Source: Amycolatopsis dendrobii (GTDB taxonomy: Bacteria > Actinomycetota > Actinomycetes > Mycobacteriales > Pseudonocardiaceae). From it: a stretch of 64,000 nt of DNA. Both the position numbers and the translations under genes were made by a program. The DNA lies in assembly GCF_014145675.1 (NCBI RefSeq), contig NZ_JACGZW010000009.1:310001-374000 (forward strand), read 5' to 3'. How positions within the stretch are numbered: position 1 is the stretch's first letter; each line of letters begins with the position of its first letter. The notes below the pieces were generated by a model. That model was given only the letters and a program-made list of their open reading frames with translations. It searched no databases and had not been told where the DNA came from. This document shows, piece after piece, positions 50,005-57,749 of the stretch.

Positions 50005-52389
50005 CTAATGGCTGATCCGCGGCGTCGGGCCGAGGAACGGGAGCAGTTCGATGCCGTCCTGAAGCGCGGCGAGGGTGCGCAGGACTCCGGCGCCGCCGGT
50101 GGCGACGTCAGCGGACAGTCGTAGCAGGCGAGTGCCGGGGAAGGCAAGGCCGCCGCGGAACGGGACCGCGTACCAGGAAAGCCGCGTCAGGTGCCGGTCG
50201 ATCGCGTCCTGCGTGCGCCGGTCCGGCGTGCTGCTGAAGGCCAGTCCGGCGGCAAGCCCGCAGCGTCCGTTCAGCAGGCCGGGATGGAGCGCGAACTCCC
50301 CGCGGCACGCGACGCGCAGCGCGGGCAGGCTGCGGGCGGCCTTCGCGTCGAAGCGGTATCGCGCCAGCTGTTCGGTGACGATCAGGATTCCGGCGCTGCC
50401 GATGCCCGCCCCGCGCCGCGAACCGCGGTTGCCGTCGCGGACCGGCAGTGAGCCGTCCAGCGCCGGGACGCATTCCTCCAGATCGCGTTCCAGCGCCTGG
50501 TCGGCGAACGACAGCCAGGCCGGTTCGCCGGTGCGTTCGTAGAGCCGCAGGAACAGCAGCGCCGGGCCGGACCAGCCGTACAACAGCCCGGCCTGCGCGG
50601 TCGCTCCCGGCGGTTCCGCGGTGTCCAATGCCTCGGCGAGCCGGATGCCGATGTTCAGCGCCTGCCTGCCGAATTCGTTGTCGCCGCGGGTCGCCGCGAA
50701 GTGCAGCTGGGTCAGGCCGATGCCGGCCAGCCCGCTCGCGAGATCGTGGCCGACGGTCTGGTCCACCAGCGCGCGCGAGGCGGCGAGGAGATTGGCGGCG
50801 GCCTTCCGGTAGCCGAACTCCTCCAGCACGTAAGCGATTCCGTGGCTGCCGTCGTAGAAACCCGCGCGGCTGGGCTGTTCCCCCTCGATCGCGTCGAGCA
50901 GCCACTGCTCGTGCTCGGGGAAGCGGCCGACGCCCGCGACGTGCAGCGAGTGCAGCACGCCCGCCGCTCCGGTGCCGAAGGTCGCGCCGCCGACGCGGAA
51001 CTGCTCGATGTCGCCGGGGAACAGCCGATCCTCGCGCTCCGGGGTCGCGCAGGCGAGCAGGGCTTCGGCGATCTGCTTGCGCACCAGGGCCCAATCGGGA
51101 CGTGGTTCGTCGAGTTCGGTGTGCGCGGGTTCGGTGTGCGGCGCGATGCTGTCGGCGTATCCGGCGGGCAGCGAGAACCGGCGTTCGGTGAGCTCCGCGG
51201 CCCAGCGGAGGCGTTCCGGAACCAGGTGGTAAAGCGGGGCCAGCGGCAGGAAGAGGCGCAGCCGCAGTGCGGTCTCGTCGCGGTCGAAGCCGGTCAGCGA
51301 CACCGTGCCGGAGCTGTCGACCAGGATGTTGTGCGGGTTTTCGAGCACGACGCCGCGTTCGGCGGCTTCGGAGACGATCCGGTCGACTTGCGCCAGCACG
51401 GACAGCGCCTGTTTGCGGTAGGCGGCGAGGTCGGCTTCGGGGCAGTCGCGGCGGGTGAGCGGGTAATGCCGGGTGAGCCAGACGTCCAGCGGCAGGCCCT
51501 GCCGGTACTCCCGCACCAGGTAGTGCCGCTGTCCGGCGAGGTAGGCGTGGGTCTTCGGGATGCCGGGGATTCCGGCGAGCCGCTTGAGGAGGTCGTGTTT
51601 GCGCTCCAGTCGCGCGACCGCGTCGACGCCGTCGCTGTCCAGTCCGGTGTAGGGCCAGGCTTCTTCGACGAGCACCTGCTCGCCACCGCGTTCGGCCAGG
51701 TAGACGGCGGTGCCGTGGGCTTGGCGGAGTACCTCGGCGACCCGGTGCGGCGGCAGCGGCGCATCGGTGTACTCCGCGACGCAGTCGGGAATCCGGACCC
51801 AGTTCGGCACCGAGAAGTCCGGGCCTGGCGGCGCGGGTTCGAGAGCGCTGCTCGGCCTGCGCAGCGCGGGTACGCGGGCGCCGCCGTGCTCGGTCCACAG
51901 TGGCGTGAATCCGCCGTAACGCACGTGAATCGGGCATTCTCCGCAGCGGAGCGCGCCGTCGATATCCGGTCCGGGCTCGCCGGTGAGAAGTTCGGAAAGA
52001 TCGTCGAGGATCCGCTCGAGCGCGCTATTGTCCGGAGGATAAATAGTGGCCAGCGCACCGGTTCCGCCGGTGGTCGGATATTCGGCATTGCGATCGAGGA
52101 AAATCGAACGGGAACGCAGGTGCCGGTGGTGCAGCCGGGCGCTCCGGCAGTACTCGCGAACGCGGTCCAGTACTCGGTCGGCGTTGCCGGGGGCAGCGGA
52201 AATCTCTACGGCCCAGCCTTGTTCCGGCAATATAGTGTCGAATGGATGGAGGTAGCGCCAATGGTCGCGCTCCTCTTCTGTCCACTGTGGACCGTAAGGT
52301 GGCGCGACCAGGTCGTCGGCGGATATTTCCCGTCGGCGGTCGAAGAACCACGGATCGGCGAGGCAGAATGCCTCGTGCCGGACGTTCAT
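50005..52389 (-). CDS. LanKC-like class III lanthipeptide synthetase homologue with degenerate kinase
   Basis: The 794-residue protein starts at the ATG at 52389, giving NVRHEAFCLADPWFFDRR, the usual LanKC beginning; an ORF extension to 52524 is not typical. Domains: lyase-like N-terminal part (about residues 1-185), kinase-like part (about 200-440) and cyclase-like C-terminal part (about 480-794, GFYDGSHGIAYVL, GLLYGWSGPALLFL, HPGLLNGRCGLAAGL) without the zinc Cys/His ligands, as in class III. In the kinase part the Lys of VxxKEARP is Glu (VLVEEAWP), the catalytic-loop Asp is missing (GVVLENPHNILVD) and the DFE-type motif reads GFD. It is probably a pseudokinase. No precursor peptide gene is seen nearby. 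Confidence 0.85.
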   Translation of the reverse strand: MNVRHEAFCLADPWFFDRRREISADDLVAPPYGPQWTEEERDHWRYLHPFDTILPEQGWAVEISAAPGNADRVLDRVREYCRSARLHHRHLRSRSIFLDRNAEYPTTGGTGALATIYPPDNSALERILDDLSELLTGEPGPDIDGALRCGECPIHVRYGGFTPLWTEHGGARVPALRRPSSALEPAPPGPDFSVPNWVRIPDCVAEYTDAPLPPHRVAEVLRQAHGTAVYLAERGGEQVLVEEAWPYTGLDSDGVDAVARLERKHDLLKRLAGIPGIPKTHAYLAGQRHYLVREYRQGLPLDVWLTRHYPLTRRDCPEADLAAYRKQALSVLAQVDRIVSEAAERGVVLENPHNILVDSSGTVSLTGFDRDETALRLRLFLPLAPLYHLVPERLRWAAELTERRFSLPAGYADSIAPHTEPAHTELDEPRPDWALVRKQIAEALLACATPEREDRLFPGDIEQFRVGGATFGTGAAGVLHSLHVAGVGRFPEHEQWLLDAIEGEQPSRAGFYDGSHGIAYVLEEFGYRKAAANLLAASRALVDQTVGHDLASGLAGIGLTQLHFAATRGDNEFGRQALNIGIRLAEALDTAEPPGATAQAGLLYGWSGPALLFLRLYERTGEPAWLSFADQALERDLEECVPALDGSLPVRDGNRGSRRGAGIGSAGILIVTEQLARYRFDAKAARSLPALRVACRGEFALHPGLLNGRCGLAAGLAFSSTPDRRTQDAIDRHLTRLSWYAVPFRGGLAFPGTRLLRLSADVATGGAGVLRTLAALQDGIELLPFLGPTPRISH

Positions 52390-52707
52390 AAAAGTGGATC
52401 CTTCCGCGTGTGCGCTTCTCCGGTTCTCCGGCGACGGAAACCATTCCCGCACAGCTTCGGCGTCGCGCCAATCCGCCATTTCAGCGTTCGGCGGACCCGG
52501 GCGGGGCGAGGATAAATCCGGCACCGGCGAACCGAGAGTGAGTTACCGTCGCCCGGTCGAGCGGGATTTCCGTGGCATTCGGGAATTGACGGAATGCCAG
52601 CGACCCGTTCCGGTGAACGTGGCCCCGGCCACGCCGTCGGCCCCTCGCCCGTCCGGGTCGGCAAGCGAGGCGGGTACGTTGAGGCCGGCGGGCAGAAGGA
52701 GGAACGG
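52390..52707. other. Intergenic region before the LanKC-like gene
   Basis: The 318-bp gap holds the divergent starts of the LanKC-like gene and a membrane protein gene. Frames on the minus strand stay open but lack ribosome sites, and none encodes a peptide with the Ser-xx-Ser-xxx-Cys pattern of class III lanthipeptides. Confidence 0.5.
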
Positions 52708-53073
52708 GTGATCGTCGGGTTCGCGATAGCGGTCGCTGGATGCGCCGCGCTCGTCGCGCTGTGGAGTTTCGTCCAGGCGGCGCGCAAGAAGCTCCCGGAC
52801 ACCCCGCTGCTCGTCGCGCTCGCGGTGATCGAGGCGCTGCTGGTAGCCCAGCTCGTGATCGGGATCGTGCTGCTCGTCGGCGGGCACCACCCGGGCAGCC
52901 TCGCGACCTATCTGGCCTATCTGATCGGCTGCCTCGTCGTGCTGCCGGTCGGCGCGGCGTGGGCGCTCGCCGAGCAGAGCCGGTCGAGCACGGTCGTGCT
53001 CGGCATCGCCTGCCTGGCCATTCCGGTGATGGTGCTGCGACTGAACGAGGTGTGGAGTGGAGCAAGCGCGTAA
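52708..53073 (+). CDS. Small membrane protein
   Basis: The 121-residue protein has four hydrophobic segments (about residues 2-22, 32-55, 65-85, 95-113). The GTG at 52708 lies 4 bp after AAGGAGGAAC, which fixes the start. No named family is recognised. It overlaps the next gene by 17 bp, so the two are co-translated and may form one complex. Confidence 0.7.
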   Translation: MIVGFAIAVAGCAALVALWSFVQAARKKLPDTPLLVALAVIEALLVAQLVIGIVLLVGGHHPGSLATYLAYLIGCLVVLPVGAAWALAEQSRSSTVVLGIACLAIPVMVLRLNEVWSGASA

Positions 53074-53455
53074 GACGGCCACCGGCCCCGGCCGGATCCT
53101 GGTCGCGGTGTACGCCATCTTCGCGCTCGCCGCGACGTCGCGGGCGGGCGTGCAGATCGGCACGAAATTCCACGAGGCGCCGCTGGCGTACGTGCTGTCG
53201 GCCTTCGCCGCGCTGGTCTACATCCTGGCCACGATCGCGCTCGCCCGCGGCGGCCGGACGTGGTGGCGGATCGCGCTCGCCGCGTGCACGGTCGAGCTGC
53301 TGGGCGTGCTGACCGTCGGCACCCTGAGCATTTTCGACCGGCAGGCGTTCCCGGACGCCACGGTCTGGTCGGTGTACGGACAGGGGTACCTGTTCATCCC
53401 GCTGGTGCTTCCGGTGATCGGCCTGTACTGGCTGCGCCGGACCAGGGTCGCTTGA
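53057..53455 (+). CDS. Small membrane protein, partner of the preceding gene
   Basis: The 132-residue protein has four hydrophobic segments (about residues 13-30, 44-63, 70-90, 108-126) and a basic N-terminus (MEQARKTATGPGR). The GTG start at 53057 is inside the previous gene. It resembles many uncharacterised actinobacterial integral membrane proteins; no function can be assigned. Confidence 0.7.
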   Translation: MEQARKTATGPGRILVAVYAIFALAATSRAGVQIGTKFHEAPLAYVLSAFAALVYILATIALARGGRTWWRIALAACTVELLGVLTVGTLSIFDRQAFPDATVWSVYGQGYLFIPLVLPVIGLYWLRRTRVA

Positions 53456-53623
53456 GCCGCTGGTCGAGGAACAGTACGCGGAACTGTCCGTAGCGGCGGT
53501 GGCGGCAGAAGAACAGGTGGTCCCCGGCTACTTTCGCCGGTTCTGGTTCGTGGGCGCGGGCTTGATGATCGAGGGCCCGTCCCCACCGGAACCGCGGCGA
53601 CGAAGCCGCAGAAACGAGAGACC

Positions 53624-54337
53624 ATGCGTTTGCGCACCTGTTTGCTCGTGCTCGCTACCGCGCTTGGCCTAGCCGGATTCGCCGGTCAGGCCGCCGCTTC
53701 GAGCGGGCCGACCTCGACCCCGGCGATCATCGGCGGCGGTTACGCCTCCAACGCCCCGTGGGCCGCGCGGCTGTTCGTGAACGGGCAGCAGAACTGCACG
53801 GCCACGATCATCGCGCCGCAGTACATCCTCACCGCGAAGCACTGCGTCGCCTCCAGCGGGACCTACACCTTCCGTATCGGCAGCCTCGACCAGAGCAGCG
53901 GCGGCACGATGGCGACCGGTGCCGCGATCACGCGCTACCCGGGCGCGGCTGACCTGGCCATCGTCCGGCTGTCCAGCTCGGTGAACGCGACGTACTCGCC
54001 GCTGGGCACCTCGACCGACGTCCGCGCCGGGCAGACGGTGCAGGTGTACGGCTGGGGCGCGACGAGCCGATGCGGTTCGGAGATCAACTGCCAGTCGCGG
54101 TACCTGAAGGTGGCCAACGTGCGCGTCACGACGCCGTCGTGCAGCGACTACGAAGGCGGCGTCGCGGTGTGCGCGACCTACGGCGACGGCATCACCGCAG
54201 GCGGCGACTCGGGCGGCCCGATGTTCGCGTCCGGACGCCAGGTCGGCGTCGCGTCGACCAGCGACCGGCAGAGCAGCACCGCGTACACCAACATCACGCG
54301 GTACCGCAGCTGGATCTCGCAGGTCGCGGGCGTCTGA
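53624..54337 (+). CDS. Secreted trypsin-like serine protease (S1)
   Basis: The 237-residue protein has a signal peptide (about residues 1-25, ending AGQAAA), a short propeptide, and a mature start IIGGGYASNAPWAARL near residue 35. The triad is complete: His in LTAKHCVAS, Asp in AADLAIVRL, Ser in GGDSGGPMF. Six Cys would form three disulfides. A Gly at the base of the pocket (AGGDSGGP) is preceded by DGITA, where trypsins have Asp; the exact P1 preference is therefore uncertain. It stands alone. Confidence 0.9.
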   Translation: MRLRTCLLVLATALGLAGFAGQAAASSGPTSTPAIIGGGYASNAPWAARLFVNGQQNCTATIIAPQYILTAKHCVASSGTYTFRIGSLDQSSGGTMATGAAITRYPGAADLAIVRLSSSVNATYSPLGTSTDVRAGQTVQVYGWGATSRCGSEINCQSRYLKVANVRVTTPSCSDYEGGVAVCATYGDGITAGGDSGGPMFASGRQVGVASTSDRQSSTAYTNITRYRSWISQVAGV

Positions 54338-54419
54338 CCTCGCCGACGCCTGATTTTGTCGGTGGTCCGGCCTAGTGTTGGGAGTGCGCACCGCTTCCGT
54401 TGCGCGGAGGAGGAGAACC

Positions 54420-54785
54420 ATGCCCGACAAGCTGATCCCGGGGCCGGACCACCCGATCACCGTTGAGCCCAACCCCGCGCGGGTGGTGGTCAAGGCAGGC
54501 GAGAAGACCATCGCCGACACCACCCGCGCGCAGGTGCTGCGCGAGGCCAGCTATCCGCCGGTGCAGTACATCCCGCTGGAGGACGTCGACCTGGCGATGC
54601 TGTCGCCCACCGAGCACCGCACGCACTGCCCGTACAAGGGCGACGCTTCCTACTACAGCCTCGCCGCGGTGCCGGACGGCGAGAACGCGGTGTGGGTGTA
54701 CGAGGACCCGTACGACGCGGTGGCTCCGATCAAGGGGCACGTCGCGTTTTATCCGGACCGGGTGGAGATCGAGGAGGTCGGCTGA
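54420..54785 (+). CDS. DUF427 protein
   Basis: The 121-residue protein is a typical DUF427 beta-rich protein: PNPARVVVKAGEKTIADTTRAQVLRE, PPVQYIPLEDVDLAML, THCPYKGDASYYSL and VAFYPDRVEIE. The conserved TxCPYKG(x)A motif marks the family. GGAGGAGGAG stands directly before the ATG at 54420. The biochemical role is unknown; homologues are often near nucleotide- or stress-related genes, which gives no help here. Confidence 0.9.
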   Translation: MPDKLIPGPDHPITVEPNPARVVVKAGEKTIADTTRAQVLREASYPPVQYIPLEDVDLAMLSPTEHRTHCPYKGDASYYSLAAVPDGENAVWVYEDPYDAVAPIKGHVAFYPDRVEIEEVG

Positions 54786-55084
54786 GGGCGGTTGCTGTGG
54801 CCCGGGCTGATCCTGCTTCGGTGCTGGCTCAGGGCGTTGCTGATCCGGTGTGCTGCTGCCCGGTGCGCTGTTGATCCGGGATCGGCGGTGTTCGCGGAGT
54901 GGTGCGGCACAGCGGTTCGAGGCTGATTCGGACTCGGCGGTGTTCGGCGTGTGGTGCGGCTAGGCGGTTCGGAGCTGGTTCGGGCTCGGCGTTGCTCGCG
55001 GTGTGGTGCGGCTCGGTGGTTCGGTGCCGATCAGCTCCTCGGTGTGGCTCGGCGGTTCGGGCCTGGTCGGCGCTTCGGTGCGGT
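54786..55084. repeat. Degenerate tandem repeat of about 52 bp
   Basis: The unit TGGTGCGGCNNNGCGGTTCG recurs at about 54900, 54952 and 55004 (52-bp spacing), with shorter relatives near 55043 and 55077. It fills the gap between the convergent DUF427 and LysR genes. No gene is visible. Confidence 0.55.
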
Positions 55085-56131
55085 TCAGCGGTCGTCTTCG
55101 AGCCAGGACGCCTCTCCTGCTTGCTGCAGTGCGTTCCAGAGCAGGTTGAGCGGATGGCTGTCCGGGTACGAGGATCGTTCGCCGCGCCGGGCGAACACAC
55201 CGACGAGCAGTTCGAGTTTCGGCTCGATGTCGTCGACGAGGCCGATTGTGCGCAATCCGGAGGCGGCGTGCAGGCGGTTTTCTCCCGCGGCCTCGCCGAG
55301 TCCTTGGGTGACGAGCATGCAGCCGCGGATGAGACCCGAACGGAGCAGTTCGAATCCGTATTGCGCGGAGTCGATCTCGGCTACGATGTCGAGCCGGTTG
55401 CGGTAGTCGGAGCCGAACCAGCCGCGCATAAAGTCGTTGATCACGCCGCCGCTGGGCACGACGAGCGGAAGCGTCGGCAATTGGCTGGTGGCGACGGACT
55501 CCCCGGGCTTCGGAGTGTCCATATTGGTCACGATGCCGAGTCCGCTGCGCCGCCATTCGAGCACGTCGACCGAGTCGAGCGCGCTGGTCGTGACGACGCT
55601 GCCGCACACCAGGTCCACGTCCTTGGCCAGCAGCCGGTCGATGAGGTCTTTGGTGCGCACGTGCACCACGTTGAGCTCGATGTCGCGGGCACGGAACTGC
55701 TCGGCCACGAGATCGCCGGCGTGCGCGAGGCTGCCGAGGGTGTAGCGAGTCGCGCCGACGGTGAGCGTTCCGCCGAGTTCGCGCCGGCATTCGTGAATGG
55801 TGTCCAGCCATTCGGTGAGAGTGCGGCGAGCTTGCTGTGCGACGGCGCGCCCGGTGTCGGTAAAAAGGACGTCACGACCGCGCCCTTGGCGGTGCAACAA
55901 TGGTTCGCCGCACAATTCCGAGAAATTGCGGTTGAGAGTGTCGAGTTGTTTTTGCACACTGGATTGGTCGCGGCCGAGCGTACGGGCCGCGGCGAGGGCG
56001 GTTCCGGTTTCCGCGACCGTGATCAGCGTGCGCAACTGGTCGAACGTCGTGTCGAGCAGTGCAGGTGACGACCGCAGGAGCCTGCTGAGCACGTTGAACG
56101 ACGGCGACCGGAACGGGCTGGGTGCGGACAT
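55085..56131 (-). CDS. LysR-family transcriptional regulator
   Basis: The 348-residue protein has an unusually long N-terminus (about 25 residues) before the helix-turn-helix (FDQLRTLITVAETGTALAAARTLGRDQSSVQKQLDTLNR, about residues 30-70). The effector domain begins near residue 118 (LGGTLTVGATRY). The recognition helix ends QSSVQKQL in place of the more common QPAVSRQI, seen in a small LysR subgroup. The likely target is unclear: its neighbours are a convergent DUF427 gene and a divergent membrane protein gene. Confidence 0.87.
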   Translation of the reverse strand: MSAPSPFRSPSFNVLSRLLRSSPALLDTTFDQLRTLITVAETGTALAAARTLGRDQSSVQKQLDTLNRNFSELCGEPLLHRQGRGRDVLFTDTGRAVAQQARRTLTEWLDTIHECRRELGGTLTVGATRYTLGSLAHAGDLVAEQFRARDIELNVVHVRTKDLIDRLLAKDVDLVCGSVVTTSALDSVDVLEWRRSGLGIVTNMDTPKPGESVATSQLPTLPLVVPSGGVINDFMRGWFGSDYRNRLDIVAEIDSAQYGFELLRSGLIRGCMLVTQGLGEAAGENRLHAASGLRTIGLVDDIEPKLELLVGVFARRGERSSYPDSHPLNLLWNALQQAGEASWLEDDR

Positions 56132-56314
56132 CGGGCAGGACTCGCCTTCTCATTCTCTTCGCGGACGCCCGCGAGCCTAACCCGGCGTTCCTGATCTCGC
56201 GGCCAGTTAAAAAAATCTGAAGATAATATCGCCGAACCAGTGGACGGCGCAAGCGGTCGGCGGGAAACTCCGTGACGCTTGATTCGATATGCTGATCCAA
56301 GGAGTTCGACAGAA

Positions 56315-56848
56315 GTGAGTTCGTACAGTTCCACCGGCGCGCGACGCTCCCGCACCCTGACCATCGGCGGGGGGCTGGGGTTGCTCGGCGCGCTCAGCGG
56401 GCTGCTGTGGGGTGCGATGGTGCTGGTGCAGGGCGAGGGCCTGATCCGGCCCGCAGTGCAGGAATACCCGCAGAGCGAAGGCCACGATCTGGCCTCGCGC
56501 GGCCTGCTCACGGTCGACGACCTGACCGGAATCGCCATGCCGTCTTTCACCAGCCGCGCGGCGATCTGGCTGGTCATCGGCCTGGTGACGCTGGTGTCGG
56601 CCGCGATGGTGCTCGCCGCGCACAACTGGGCCCGGGTGGTGCTGACGGTGTTCGCGGTCTTCGGCATCGGTCTCGGCCTGCGTGACCTGATCGACCTGAA
56701 CCCGGCTTTGCTGAACGCCTTCGACGTGATCGCGGTGCTGAGCCTGCTGGCGGTGCTCGTGGTGCAGTGGCTGCCCGGGGCCAACCGGGCCGTTCGGGCG
56801 CGCAAGAACGCGGTGCTCGCGCGGAAGGCCGCGGCGTACGCGGTCTGA
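56315..56848 (+). CDS. Membrane protein of unknown function
   Basis: The 177-residue protein has four hydrophobic segments (about residues 18-40, 80-100, 108-126, 133-152) and basic ends (GARRSRT; RAVRARKNAVLARK). AAGGAG lies 10 bp before the GTG at 56315, which is preferred over the open upstream ATG at 56279. It is divergent from the LysR gene and is followed by a stem-loop array on the same strand. Confidence 0.65.
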   Translation: MSSYSSTGARRSRTLTIGGGLGLLGALSGLLWGAMVLVQGEGLIRPAVQEYPQSEGHDLASRGLLTVDDLTGIAMPSFTSRAAIWLVIGLVTLVSAAMVLAAHNWARVVLTVFAVFGIGLGLRDLIDLNPALLNAFDVIAVLSLLAVLVVQWLPGANRAVRARKNAVLARKAAAYAV

Positions 56849-56876
56849 CGTTTCTGAGTGAACGCGGTATTTGCGG

Positions 56877-57261
56877 GCGGCACGTCTGAGGGGTCGTGCC
56901 GCTCGGGAAGCCGAGCTGTGTGAAGGATTGCCGGAGGGCGGCTGTGTCGGGGGCAGCCGTCGAGGGCGGTAACCCTGTTTCGAGAGCAGTGTTGGTGAGG
57001 GGCCGTCTGTGAGGGCGTCGTTGGAGGGGCGGCGTTTCGCGGGTGGTGCATGACCGGTTGCTCCAGCAGATCCGTTTGAGGGGACGGATGCTGGTGCGTC
57101 ACGCCCTCGGAGGAATGGCCGCTTGAGCCGGGCGCGGATCCTGGCTGAGGCCAACACCCTGCGAGGGCGGCCGAATGAGGCGGGTCCGTTGGGGAACGGC
57201 GCTGGAGGGGTGACGTTCGAGGGGCCGAGCCGTCGGGGCAGCGCTTCTGCGGAAGCGCTGC
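56877..57261 (+). repeat. Second stem-loop array with GAGGGG-type loops
   Basis: The stretch 56849-57749 has no gene. Its first part is a series of perfect or near-perfect hairpins on the + strand, several with G-rich loops: 56877-56902 (loop TCTGAGGGGT), 56901-56916, 56939-56959 (loop TGTCGGGGG), 57016-57034 (loop TTGGAGGGG), 57070-57089 (loop TTGAGGGG), 57186-57199 (loop GGGG) and 57238-57261 (10-bp stem). Stems differ in sequence while loops stay purine-rich, as in the array at 16386-17350. Confidence 0.55.
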
Positions 57262-57310
57262 TGGGAGGGGAGTGCCACGCGAGGGGGAGTTCCGCCTCGC
57301 CGCTTGACCG

Positions 57311-57695
57311 CGGCGGGGCGGAACCGGGTCCGTGGGGTCGGTGTCTGTTGGCGGCGCGGGCGGGCTGGGTCGCGGATACGGCATTTGCTGACGGCCGCAG
57401 GGCCGATCCGGGTCGTGGGGTCGGCGTTTGTTGATGGCTGCGGGGTGGATCCGGGTCGTGGGGTCGGCGTTTGTTGATGGCTGCGGGGTGGATCCGGGTC
57501 GTGGGGTCGGCGTTTGTTGATGGCTGCGGGGTGGATCCGGGTCGTGGGGACGGCGTTTGTTGATGGCTGCGGGGTGGAACCTGCTCGCGGGGAAGTGTTT
57601 GTTGACAGCAGCGAGGCGGAATCCGCTTGCCGGGACGTGTTTGTCGACGGCGGCGAGGCGGAACCGGGGCACGGGGACCGCGGCTGTCGTCGCTC
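57311..57695. repeat. 43-bp tandem repeat array
   Basis: Units starting GCGGGGTGGATCCGGGTCG begin at 57397, 57440, 57483 and 57526 exactly 43 bp apart and are nearly identical; 57569, 57611 and 57653 continue at 43/42 bp with more changes, and two poorer copies precede 57397. There are no spacers, so it is not a CRISPR array. A 43-bp period would break any reading frame. It lies downstream of the second PPE-like gene. Confidence 0.85.
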
Positions 57696-57749
57696 CCGGT
57701 GACCGCTGCCGGGATCTGGCTGACCGACGGGTCGCTGTGGCAGCGGTCC

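Noticed and set aside
52390..52524. N-terminal extension or leader peptide in front of the LanKC-like gene
   Set aside because: LanKC proteins begin near the internal ATG at 52389; the extension has no conserved motif.
57311..57695. CRISPR array
   Set aside because: Repeats are direct neighbours without spacers and there are no cas genes.
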